From assembly GCA_016794035.1 (NCBI GenBank), contig JAEUHS010000019.1, positions 1 to 62,246 on the forward strand: a stretch of 62,246 nt of DNA, given 5' to 3'. Below the pieces are notes generated by a model, which was not told where the DNA came from, did no database searches, and saw only the letters and a list, made by a program, of their open reading frames with translations. The translations under genes and the position numbers were made by a program. Position 1 is the first letter of the stretch; every line of letters starts with the position of its first letter. Origin of the DNA: Planctomycetota bacterium. Lineage in GTDB: Bacteria; Planctomycetota; UBA1135; UBA2386. Below, in pieces: positions 16,078 to 23,812 of the stretch.

Positions 16078-16741
16078 CGCGCGGCCCCTTCGGCAACTGC
16101 TCGATCAGGGTGTCCAGGGTCTCGTCGGTGAGCTCCTCGGCGCCGTAGCGGGCGAACTCGCGCGGAAACTCCAGCGAGGCGTCGTCGAACAGGGACTTGG
16201 CCAAGTAGAGCGGGCGGCCGAGGCGGATCGCTTCCCACCCCTGGTGCAGCGAGCCGCTGCCATCCTTCGCCTCGATGATCACCGTGGCGTCGGACAGCAG
16301 GGCCATCGTGCGGTTCCGGATCGGGAACGTGTGCCGGCCGACCTTCGTGCCGCTCGGGAACTGCGACACCGCCAGGTGGTCGCGCATGATCTCCTGCTGC
16401 AGCGCGCGGTTCTTGGCAGGGAAGCACTGGTCCAGTGGTGTTCCGAGGACCGCGATCGTCCGGCCACCGTTCCGCATCGCCGCGAGGTGGGCTGCCGCGT
16501 CGATGCCTTCGGCTAGGCCACTCATGATCACGATGGCATGCTGAACCAACCGCCGGGCGAGCTTGTCGGCGCGAGCCAGCCCCGCCTTCGTCGCGTCGCG
16601 TGAGCCGACGATGGCGACCGTGGGGCCAGCACGGAGGAGGCTGCGGTCGCCCGCGACGAACAGCTCCGCGGGCGCGTGCTTCTTCTCGGCCTCGTTGAGG
16701 GGCCGCAGCAGGTCCTCGGGCGTCCACCGGTCGAAGTGCAT
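16052..16741 (-). CDS. DprA/Smf-like (SLOG-fold) protein
   Basis: 229 residues. The Rossmann-like SLOG core has VAIVGSRDATKAGLARADKLARRLV, IVIMSGLAEGIDAAAHLAAMRNGGRTIAVLGTPLD and FPIRNRTMALLSDATVIIEAKDGSGSLHQGWEAIRLGRPLYLAK, all matching DprA. Classic DprA loads RecA on transforming DNA. This copy is short, lacks the SAM-like N-terminal and winged-helix C-terminal domains, and sits with a phosphoribosyltransferase instead of competence genes. A nucleotide-sensing or defence role is therefore as likely as competence. It starts at ATG, 13 nt after TAACGT. Base composition is lower in GC than neighbours. Confidence 0.8.
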   Translation of the reverse strand: MHFDRWTPEDLLRPLNEAEKKHAPAELFVAGDRSLLRAGPTVAIVGSRDATKAGLARADKLARRLVQHAIVIMSGLAEGIDAAAHLAAMRNGGRTIAVLGTPLDQCFPAKNRALQQEIMRDHLAVSQFPSGTKVGRHTFPIRNRTMALLSDATVIIEAKDGSGSLHQGWEAIRLGRPLYLAKSLFDDASLEFPREFARYGAEELTDETLDTLIEQLPKGPRGAVSPIPF

Positions 16742-16754
16742 GGCAGCGCCGGAG

Positions 16755-16760
16755 ACGTTA
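16755..16760 (-). promoter_or_regulatory. -10-like hexamer TAACGT before dprA-like gene
   Basis: Minus-strand TAACGT ends 13 nt before ATG 16741. Confidence 0.4.
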
Positions 16761-16877
16761 CTCGGTCCGGGGGCACCAGCAAGCGGATCGTCGCCCGCGG
16801 CGGCTGGCGCTCTCAGCTGCGGCAGGCGGGGGCACTCGAGTGTGCAATGCAGTGTGCAACGCCCTCGGTCACAACCC

Positions 16878-16985
16878 GGCACGCCGGGGCACGGCCTGGC
16901 ACGGCCGCGAACCCCGATGCTGCCACAAGCGCCGACGCGTGGCACACCTGGGCACGAGACGACACCATCAGGCACTACCCGGCAC
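16878..16985. repeat. GGCAC boxes phased at 10-bp intervals
   Basis: Exact GGCAC pentamers start at 16878, 16888 and 16898, then at 16941, 16951, 16971 and 16981, with near copies at 16961 (GACAC) and 16992. Within each cluster the spacing is exactly 10 bp, about one helical turn, which would place the boxes on one DNA face. A cooperative protein-binding array or a degenerate short tandem repeat are both possible. Confidence 0.6.
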
Positions 16986-17052
16986 GACCGCCGCACTGCC
17001 TTCGAGTCCCTCAGGGCCTACTGCCAGCACCGTCGGCTGCGAACGAACACCC

Positions 17053-17772
17053 TCAGCCGCGCTCGTCGCGCCACAAGTGCACGGCCCCCCGGATCCCCGC
17101 CGAGTTGTCGACCAACGTCACGTCGTCCGGCAGGTCGCCGGTGAGCTTCTTGCTGTTGCCGCCGCCGACGAACAGCCGGTCGAAGCCGACCAGATTGCGC
17201 AGGTTGTCGATCGCGCGCACCACCCGCTTCTGCCACTTGCGCGTGCCGACCTGCCTGCGCGCCGCGTCGCCGAGCTGCTGGTCGTAGGTCTCGCCCTTGC
17301 GGAACGGCTGGTGCGAGATCTCGAGGTGCGGGCACAGACGACCGTGGTCGTACAGGCCGGTGCCGAAGCCGGTGCCGAGCGTCACCACCATCTCGAGGCC
17401 CTTGCCGGTGATCACGGCGAGGCCCTGCACGTCGGCGTCGTTGGCGATGCGCACCGGCTGGCCGAGCGCCTCCTGCAGCGCGGCCGCCAGCGGGAACCCG
17501 CGCCAGCCGGCGTGGCCGAGGTTCGGCGCCGTGCGCACGACCCCGTCGCGCACCATGCCCGGGAAGCCGACGCCGACGCGGCCGTAGTCCGGCAGGTCGC
17601 GCACCAGCTCGGCCAACAGCGCGACGACGGCCTCGGGCGGCGCCCCGGTCGGCGTGTCGATGCGCACGCGGTCGGTGATCATCGCGCCGTCGACGTCGAG
17701 CACGGCGGCCTTGAGGCCGGAGCCGCCGACGTCGATGGCGAGCGTGTTCGGGTTCAGCTGCGTGGTCGGCAT
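17053..17772 (-). CDS. ppgK: Polyphosphate glucokinase-like ROK family kinase
   Basis: 239 residues of the ROK sugar-kinase fold. LAIDVGGSGLKAAVLD is the phosphate-1 motif, GVGFPGMVRDGVV and NDADVQGLAVITGKG form the glucose/catalytic region (Asp of NDAD), and VVTLGTGFGTGLYDHGRLCPHLEISHQPF is phosphate-2 with substrate-binding residues. Overall pattern and the KWQKRV..AIDNLRNLVGFDRLFVGGGNSKKL tail match strictly polyphosphate- or poly-P/ATP-dependent glucokinases, which would feed glucose into glycolysis. The start is ATG 17772, 29 bases after the MBL-fold gene stop, so the two are likely co-transcribed. Confidence 0.82.
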   Translation of the reverse strand: MPTTQLNPNTLAIDVGGSGLKAAVLDVDGAMITDRVRIDTPTGAPPEAVVALLAELVRDLPDYGRVGVGFPGMVRDGVVRTAPNLGHAGWRGFPLAAALQEALGQPVRIANDADVQGLAVITGKGLEMVVTLGTGFGTGLYDHGRLCPHLEISHQPFRKGETYDQQLGDAARRQVGTRKWQKRVVRAIDNLRNLVGFDRLFVGGGNSKKLTGDLPDDVTLVDNSAGIRGAVHLWRDERG

Positions 17773-17801
17773 GGCGTGACAGGCGACGAGGGTGGGTCGG
17801 T

Positions 17802-18611
17802 TCATCGGTGGCGGTGGCCACCGGCTCCATCGTCGGCCGGCGGCGCGCCGCTGAACCGCGGGGCGCCGATCGGCAGCGCCATCAGGTCCTCGGCCAGGAT
17901 CACCTCGCCGCGGTAGTGCGCCGCCGCCGCGGCCGCGAGGTCGTGGCCGTCGCAGGCCGGATAGAAGTGCGTCAGCAGCAGCCGTCGCGCCGCGGCCCGT
18001 TCGGCGTGCTGCGCGGCGAGCGCCGGCGTCAGGTGGCCGTCGATCTTCGCGCCGTCGGGCATCGCGCAGTCGCAGACGAACAGGTCGGTGTCGCGCGCCA
18101 GTTCGACCAGTTCGTCGCAGATGTCGGCATCGCCGGAGAACGCGACACTGCCGGCGCCGGCGGTGATCCGATAGCCGAGGCTCTGCGCGGTGTGGCGGAT
18201 CGGCACCGCGGTGACCGCGGCACCGTCGAGCGCGAACGTGCCCGGCAGCAGCTCGGTCACGCGCAGCTCGTAGCCGCGCGGTTCGAGCCACGGCCACGCC
18301 TCGGTCAGCTTCTGCAGCAGGCGCAGCAGCCCGGGCGCGCCGAACAGCCGCAGCGGCCTGCGTCCCGCGAAGTGCGGCGAACGCAGCGCGAACAGCAGCG
18401 CGGCCAGGTCGGCGCAGTGGTCGGTGTGGTAGTGCGTCAGCAGCACCCCGTCGAGGCGTTCGAGCGGCACGCCGGCGGTTGCGAGTCGCCGCAGCGTGCC
18501 CGGCCCGCAGTCGACCATCACGACGGTGTCGTCGAACGTGAGCAGGTAGCCGGCGGGAAACCGCGCTGGCACCGGGATCGCCGTGCCCGAACCGAGGACC
18601 GTGACCTGCAT
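17802..18611 (-). CDS. MBL-fold hydrolase, RNase Z-like
   Basis: 269 residues. The metallo-beta-lactamase signature HYHTDH lies at 60-65 (H60, H62, D64, H65), with later ligands in VPIRHTAQSLGYR, FSGDADIC and LLTHFYPACDG. Start MQVTVLGSGTAIPVPAR and the GHLTPALAAQHAERAAARRLLLTHFYP segment are typical of the RNase Z/arylsulfatase-like group that includes tRNA 3' processing enzymes, but the tRNA-gripping exosite arm is short or absent. It might be a phosphodiesterase with another substrate. A TACCGT hexamer lies 6 nt before the ATG. Confidence 0.78.
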   Translation of the reverse strand: MQVTVLGSGTAIPVPARFPAGYLLTFDDTVVMVDCGPGTLRRLATAGVPLERLDGVLLTHYHTDHCADLAALLFALRSPHFAGRRPLRLFGAPGLLRLLQKLTEAWPWLEPRGYELRVTELLPGTFALDGAAVTAVPIRHTAQSLGYRITAGAGSVAFSGDADICDELVELARDTDLFVCDCAMPDGAKIDGHLTPALAAQHAERAAARRLLLTHFYPACDGHDLAAAAAAHYRGEVILAEDLMALPIGAPRFSGAPPADDGAGGHRHR

Positions 18612-18617
18612 GCGATC

Positions 18618-18623
18618 ACGGTA
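18618..18623 (-). promoter_or_regulatory. -10-like hexamer TACCGT before MBL-fold gene
   Basis: Minus-strand TACCGT ends 6 nt before ATG 18611, the spacing expected for a leaderless transcript. Confidence 0.48.
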
Positions 18624-18817
18624 GCCAGGGAACGGCGCCTCGTCGCCACATGACGCATCTGCACGTCGGATGGCGCCACGGTGGCGCCGATGCCGTCGCC
18701 GCAGCCGCGCCGTCAGGTTCGATGCGGGACAGCCGCATCGAGACGCCAGTCACACCGGCCGAACTGCCGATGAATGGCTGGCGGATGCGGCCGCCGTCCA
18801 TCCAGAATCGAGGAACC

Positions 18818-19486
18818 ATGCATCACGGCACTGCAACGAAGGCTTCGTTGTCTCTTCTCCTGTTGACCGCCTGCGCCTCCGGGCCGGTGGCCGACGACTC
18901 GCCGGTCCAGGTCGAGGCGTTGGTCACGTGGATCGAACGCGTGCACGTCGAGGCCGACCGTTCGCGGCTGGCGATCGCCGATTCGTTCGAGCGGTTGAAC
19001 CAGCTCGCCGCGGGCCGCTTCGGCAAGGAATCGGCGGCGACCGCCTACGCGCGCTTCGTGCAGGCGACCGACATCGCCGAGCAGCAGTCGCGCAAGTTCC
19101 GCGAGGTCGTCGGCCCGATGCTGGCCGCCGCGAAGCCGGTGTTCGAGAACTGGCGCGCCGGCCTGGCGACGATCGGCAGCGACCGGCTGCGGCAGCGCAG
19201 CGAACTGCGCTACGCGGTCAGCAAGGAACGCTACGACGCGATCACCAACGTCGCGGTGCCGGCGCAGGAGCGCTTCGACAGCTACGTCAAGGCGCTGCGC
19301 GACCACGCGGCGTTCCTGGCGCACGACCTCAATGCCGGCGCGATCGACGAGATCCAGGAAGAGGTGAAGCTGGTCGCCAACTCGGCGCGCACGCTGGACC
19401 GCGACATGGAGTCGACGCTCCAGGCCGCGCGCGCCTACGTCGAGCAGTCGGCGCTGCCGTCGACCTCGGCGATGCCCTCTCGCTGA
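18818..19486 (+). CDS. DUF2959-like lipoprotein, first gene of the cytochrome cluster
   Basis: 222 residues. A lipoprotein signal with LLTAC (Cys19) is followed by a long amphipathic, probably coiled-coil body (VTWIERVHVEADRSRLAIADSFERLNQLAAGRFGKESAATAYARFVQATDIAEQQSRKF). This pattern fits the DUF2959 family, whose function is unknown. The start is ATG 18818 with GAGGAA at about -7; an in-frame start at 18650 would bury the signal sequence. Only 25 bases separate it from the next gene, so it probably belongs to the electron-transfer operon, perhaps as an envelope scaffold. Confidence 0.7.
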   Translation: MHHGTATKASLSLLLLTACASGPVADDSPVQVEALVTWIERVHVEADRSRLAIADSFERLNQLAAGRFGKESAATAYARFVQATDIAEQQSRKFREVVGPMLAAAKPVFENWRAGLATIGSDRLRQRSELRYAVSKERYDAITNVAVPAQERFDSYVKALRDHAAFLAHDLNAGAIDEIQEEVKLVANSARTLDRDMESTLQAARAYVEQSALPSTSAMPSR

Positions 19487-19511
19487 ACCCGGCCCACCGG
19501 GAGGACGGCGG

Positions 19512-21755
19512 ATGAGCTGGATGCTGCTGGTCACCATGCTGGTGGTCCTGGCGCTGGCCTTCGCCGCGTCCTGGCACCGTCGTGTCGACCTGCAGCGGCA
19601 GCGGCGGGCGCTCGCCGACCGCGCCGACGCCGCCGCGCGCACGGCCACCGCGGCGCCGATCCAGCTGCCTGCGATCGACCTGGCCAAGTGTCTCGGCTGT
19701 GGCACCTGCGTCGCGTCGTGTCCCGAGGACGGCGTGCTGCAGCTCGTGCACGGCCAGGCCGCGGTCGTCAACGCGGCCGCCTGCGTCGGCCACGCGCGCT
19801 GCGTCGCCGAGTGCCCGGCCTCTGCAGTGACGCTGACGATGGGCGACACCAGCGCGCGCGACGACGTGCCGGCGCTCGACGAGTCGCTGCAGTCGGTGAC
19901 CGCCGACGGGCTCTACCTGGTCGGCGAGATCACCGCGCGTTCGTTGATCCGCACCGCGATCGAACAGGGCAGGCAGGTCGCGGCGACGATCGCCGTGCGG
20001 CTGCGCGGGCAGCCGCCGGCCCCGAAGGGCGTGCACGACCTCGTCATCGTCGGCGCCGGGCCCGGCGGCCTCAGCTGCGCGCTGGCCGGCAGACAGCACG
20101 GCCTCGACTTCGTGCTGATCGACCAGGAGCCGGTGATCGGCGGCACGGTGGCGAAGTACCCGCGCCGCAAGCTCGTGCTGACCGAACCGATCGAACTGCC
20201 GCTGCACGGCCGCATGCCGCAGCGCGAGTACGGCAAGGAAGAACTGATCGCGCTGTGGGGCCGGCTGGCGCGCGAGCACGCGCTGCCGTTCCGCGGCTGC
20301 GTGACGTTCGACCGCGCCGAGCGGCAGGACGACGGCACGTTCGTCGTGCGCACCGACAAGGGCACCCTGCGCGCGCGGCACGTGGTGATCGCGGTCGGCC
20401 GGCGCGGCTCGCCGCGCCGCCTCGGCGTGCCCGGCGAGGAGCTGCCGCACGTCGCCTACAGCCTGCTCGATGCCGCGGCCTACCAGGACCGCCACGTGGT
20501 CGTGGTCGGCGGCGGCGACAGCGCGGTCGAGACCGCGCTCGCGCTCGCCGAGCAGCCCGGCAACAGCGTCGCGCTGGTCCATCGCCAGGCGTCGTTCTTC
20601 CGCATCCGCCGCCGCAACCAGGAACGGCTGCAGGCGCGGCTCGCCGAGGGGCGCATCGAGGCGCTGCTGCGCACCGAGGTGACGTCGATCGGCGACGACC
20701 ACGTCGAGGTCGTGCAGCGGGGCGGGAACGGCGGCGAAGGGGGCGTCGCGCTGCAGCTGCGCGCCGACGACGTGTTCGTCATGGCCGGCGGCACGGCGCC
20801 GTTCGCGCAGCTCGCCACCAGCGGCATCTCGTTCGATCCCGCGGACCGGCCGGCGCCGCCCCCGACGGCGGCGCCCGAGCCGGGCGGTCACGGCCTGCTG
20901 CCGGCGCTGGCGATCGCGCTGCTGACCGCGGCGCTGGCGCTCGGCTTCGTGCTGTGGCACCGCGACTACTACCTGCTGTCGACCGCGGCGCGCGCCGCCG
21001 ACCCGAAGCACGCGCTGCTGCGGCCCGACCGCAGCCTCGGCCTGTGGTTCGGCCTGTTCGCCGCCGCGGCCGTGGTCGTCAACCTGGCCTACCTGCTGCG
21101 GCGCAACCAGTGGCTCGGTGTGCGCTTCGGCTCGCTGGCCGCGTGGATGACGACGCACGTCGGCAGCGGTCTCCTGGCGGTGCTGCTGGCGCTGCTGCAC
21201 GCGGCGATGGCGCCGCGGCAGACCGCGGGCGGCTACGCGTTCTGGGCGCTGCTGGTGCTGCTGGCCACCGGCGCGATCGGCCGCTGGTTCTACGCCTGGT
21301 TGCCGCGCAGCACGAACGGCCGCGAGCTGCGCCTCGAGGCGCTGCGGCAGCAGCTCGGTTCTGCCGGCGCGTTCGCCGGTGACGACGCGTTCGCGCGCAC
21401 GGCGCGGGACGCGGTGCACGCGCTGCTCGAACGCCGGCAGTGGCGGGCGTCGTGGCCGGGCCGCGTGCTGGCGCTGATCGGCCTGCAGTGGGACCTGTGG
21501 TGGACGCTGCGTCGCCTGCGCAGCCAGGGCGCCGCCGCCGGCGTGCCGGCCGACGCGCTCGCCGACGTCGTCGCCCGCACGCGGCACGCGCACGGTGCCG
21601 CGGTCGCGCTGGCGCACTTCGAGGACCTGCGCGCGCTGATGGGCACCTGGCGCTGGCTGCACCGCTGGGTGGCGCTGTTCATGGTGCTGATCCTCGTCGT
21701 GCACGTGGTCGCCGCGGTGCTGCGCGGCGTGTTCACCGGCGGAGGTCTGTGGTGA
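19512..21755 (+). CDS. Membrane NAD(P)H:FAD/[4Fe-4S]/cytochrome-b-like oxidoreductase
   Basis: 747 residues. An N-terminal membrane helix (4-20) precedes a ferredoxin domain with one complete [4Fe-4S] site (C60, C63, C66, C70-P). A second site has His at the usual second Cys position (C91, H94, C97, C101-P). A two-dinucleotide-binding flavoprotein follows: FAD loop GAGPGG near 180 and NAD(P) loop GGGDSAVETAL near 332 with basic residues (RIRRRNQER) that would suit NADPH. There is no redox-active CxxC as in thioredoxin reductase. After residue ~460 come about five membrane helices with paired histidines (HVGSGLLAVLLALLH, LHRWVALFMVLILVVHVV), plausible haem-b ligands. It overlaps the next gene as GTGA. 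Likely the cytoplasmic/inner-membrane electron entry point for the cytochromes. Confidence 0.8.
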   Translation: MSWMLLVTMLVVLALAFAASWHRRVDLQRQRRALADRADAAARTATAAPIQLPAIDLAKCLGCGTCVASCPEDGVLQLVHGQAAVVNAAACVGHARCVAECPASAVTLTMGDTSARDDVPALDESLQSVTADGLYLVGEITARSLIRTAIEQGRQVAATIAVRLRGQPPAPKGVHDLVIVGAGPGGLSCALAGRQHGLDFVLIDQEPVIGGTVAKYPRRKLVLTEPIELPLHGRMPQREYGKEELIALWGRLAREHALPFRGCVTFDRAERQDDGTFVVRTDKGTLRARHVVIAVGRRGSPRRLGVPGEELPHVAYSLLDAAAYQDRHVVVVGGGDSAVETALALAEQPGNSVALVHRQASFFRIRRRNQERLQARLAEGRIEALLRTEVTSIGDDHVEVVQRGGNGGEGGVALQLRADDVFVMAGGTAPFAQLATSGISFDPADRPAPPPTAAPEPGGHGLLPALAIALLTAALALGFVLWHRDYYLLSTAARAADPKHALLRPDRSLGLWFGLFAAAAVVVNLAYLLRRNQWLGVRFGSLAAWMTTHVGSGLLAVLLALLHAAMAPRQTAGGYAFWALLVLLATGAIGRWFYAWLPRSTNGRELRLEALRQQLGSAGAFAGDDAFARTARDAVHALLERRQWRASWPGRVLALIGLQWDLWWTLRRLRSQGAAAGVPADALADVVARTRHAHGAAVALAHFEDLRALMGTWRWLHRWVALFMVLILVVHVVAAVLRGVFTGGGLW

Positions 21756-23812
21756 ACCGCGTGCGCACCGGTCTCCTGGTCGGCATCGTGTCCGCGATCG
21801 GCGTGCTGCTGCTGGCGATCTCGGCGTCCGAACGCAAGTCGCCGGGGCGGGTGTCGACCGTGCACGGCCGCATAGCCGAGATCGAGGGCGGCGAGGCGTG
21901 CTCGGCGTGCCACGGCGGCTGGTTCGGCCACATGCGCGGCGCCTGCAGCACGTGCCACGAGGACGTGGCCGCGCAGGTCGCCGAACATCGCGGCCTGCAC
22001 GGTCAGGTCGCGCCCGAACTGGTCGCCGACTGCGCGACCTGCCACGGCGAACACCACGGCGACGACTTCCGGCTGGTCAACCCGCTGGCGTTCTCGCTCG
22101 CCGGCGTGCCCGACCCGGGCAAGTTCGACCATGGCCTGGTCGGCTTCGCGATGGCCGGCGTGCACCTGACCCTGGCGTGCAAGCAGTGCCATCCGCACGC
22201 CGACGCCGACCTGCTGCCCGAGGGCCAGAAGCGCTTCCTCGGCCTGCAGCAGGACTGCGCGTCGTGCCACGCCGACCCGCACGGCGGTCGCATGCAGGTC
22301 GGCTGTGCGATCTGCCACGACCAGACGTCGTTCCAGGACCGCTTCGTGCCCGACCACGAGACCTGGCTGTCGCTGCTCGGCGCGCACGCCGACGTCGACT
22401 GCCGCGCCTGCCACGAGAGCGGCACGGAGCACGCGCTCGAGAGCCTGCGGCCCGGCGCGCACCGGCAGGCGCGCACCTGCGGCGACTGCCATGCGACGCC
22501 GCACTCCGAGCGCTTCCTGGCCGGCAACGCCGCCGCGCTCGGCAAGCGGGCGGCCGCTACCTGCGGCGAGTGCCACCCGCTGGCGCTGCCGAAGTTCACC
22601 GACCTGCGCGTCGAGGTGACGCCGGAGCAGCACGCGCACGGCGGCTTCCCGCTGGCCGCGCCGCACGACACCGTGGCCTGTGCCAGCTGCCACACCCCGG
22701 CGGTGTCCTACGCCGAACGCCATCCCGGCCGCGGGCCGCGCGAGTGCAACGCGTGCCACGAGGATCCGCACGGCGGCCAGTTCGCCGCGGCGACGTTCGC
22801 GAACGGCTGCGTCGACTGCCACGCCGTGACGCACTTCGCGCCGACCGAGTTCGACCGGCAGCGTCACGAGCGGACCTCGCTGCCGCTCGACGGCCGCCAC
22901 AGCGAGATCGACTGCCACGACTGCCACACCGATCCGGGCGACGACGGGCCGCGCCGCTTCCACGGCACGCCGAACCGCTGCGAACAGTGCCACGCCGATG
23001 CGCACGGCAACCTGTTCGCGGCGGCGCAGCCGCAGCTGGCGGCGAACCCGCGCGGCACCTGTGCGGTCTGCCACCGGACCGACGCGTTCGCCAGCGTCGA
23101 CCACGCGCGCTTCGATCATGCCGACTGGACCGGCTTCGCCGTCACCGGCGCCCACGCGCAGATCGAGTGCGGGGACTGCCACGTGCCGATGGCGCGAGCC
23201 GACGCGACCGGCCGCCGCTTCGGCCGCATCGCGCGCCACGGCGACGGTTTCGCCGGCTGCGTGACGTGCCATCAGGACCCGCACGAAGGCCTGTTCGACG
23301 GCGAGCAGGCACCGGCGGCGGTCGACGGCCGCGCCGGCTGCGAACGCTGCCACGACACCGCGTCGTTCCGCGCGCTGCCGTTCGGGTTCGAGCACGGCAC
23401 GTTCACCGGCTGGCCGCTGGTCGGCGCGCACGGCAAGCTCGACTGCAGCGCCTGCCACCAGCGCCTGGCACAGCCGAGCGCGGTCGGCCGGTCGTGGGGC
23501 CGGGCGCGCGGCCGCGACTGCGTCGATTGCCACCAGGACCCGCACCAGGGCCAGTTCGAACGGCTCGGTCGCACCGATTGTGCGCGCTGCCACAAGAGCG
23601 CGACGACGTTCGCGACCTTGTCGTTCCGGCACAATCTGGACAGCAGCTTCCCGCTGGGCGAGGCCCACGAGAAGGTCGCCTGCGCGAGTTGCCACAAACC
23701 CGAGGCGATCGGCGGAGTGACTGCCGTGCGCTACCGCCCGCTGCCGATGGAGTGTGTGGACTGCCACGGGACCGAGGGGGGAGGGTCGACGGGGCGGCGC
23801 CGGAGGCAATGA
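21752..23812 (+). CDS. Periplasmic multihaem cytochrome c with 23 CxxCH motifs
   Basis: 686 residues with an N-terminal signal/anchor helix (residues 6-24) and 23 CxxCH haem sites by my count, evenly distributed at roughly 25-30 residue spacing, with many distal His candidates. It has repeating units (CxxCHxDPH..GxF) like the DmsE/MtrA and OmcA-type chains, and is long enough to span the periplasm. No other catalytic domain is seen, so it is most likely an electron wire. The start is GTG, overlapping the preceding stop (GTGA), with GGAGG 7 nt upstream. It overlaps the beta-barrel gene by ATGA. Confidence 0.9.
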   Translation: MNRVRTGLLVGIVSAIGVLLLAISASERKSPGRVSTVHGRIAEIEGGEACSACHGGWFGHMRGACSTCHEDVAAQVAEHRGLHGQVAPELVADCATCHGEHHGDDFRLVNPLAFSLAGVPDPGKFDHGLVGFAMAGVHLTLACKQCHPHADADLLPEGQKRFLGLQQDCASCHADPHGGRMQVGCAICHDQTSFQDRFVPDHETWLSLLGAHADVDCRACHESGTEHALESLRPGAHRQARTCGDCHATPHSERFLAGNAAALGKRAAATCGECHPLALPKFTDLRVEVTPEQHAHGGFPLAAPHDTVACASCHTPAVSYAERHPGRGPRECNACHEDPHGGQFAAATFANGCVDCHAVTHFAPTEFDRQRHERTSLPLDGRHSEIDCHDCHTDPGDDGPRRFHGTPNRCEQCHADAHGNLFAAAQPQLAANPRGTCAVCHRTDAFASVDHARFDHADWTGFAVTGAHAQIECGDCHVPMARADATGRRFGRIARHGDGFAGCVTCHQDPHEGLFDGEQAPAAVDGRAGCERCHDTASFRALPFGFEHGTFTGWPLVGAHGKLDCSACHQRLAQPSAVGRSWGRARGRDCVDCHQDPHQGQFERLGRTDCARCHKSATTFATLSFRHNLDSSFPLGEAHEKVACASCHKPEAIGGVTAVRYRPLPMECVDCHGTEGGGSTGRRRRQ

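Larger units (their letters stand above)
16742..17052. other. Intergenic region upstream of the dprA-like gene
   Basis: 311 bases without a convincing gene. It contains the probable dprA promoter and the phased GGCAC array described separately. Confidence 0.55.
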
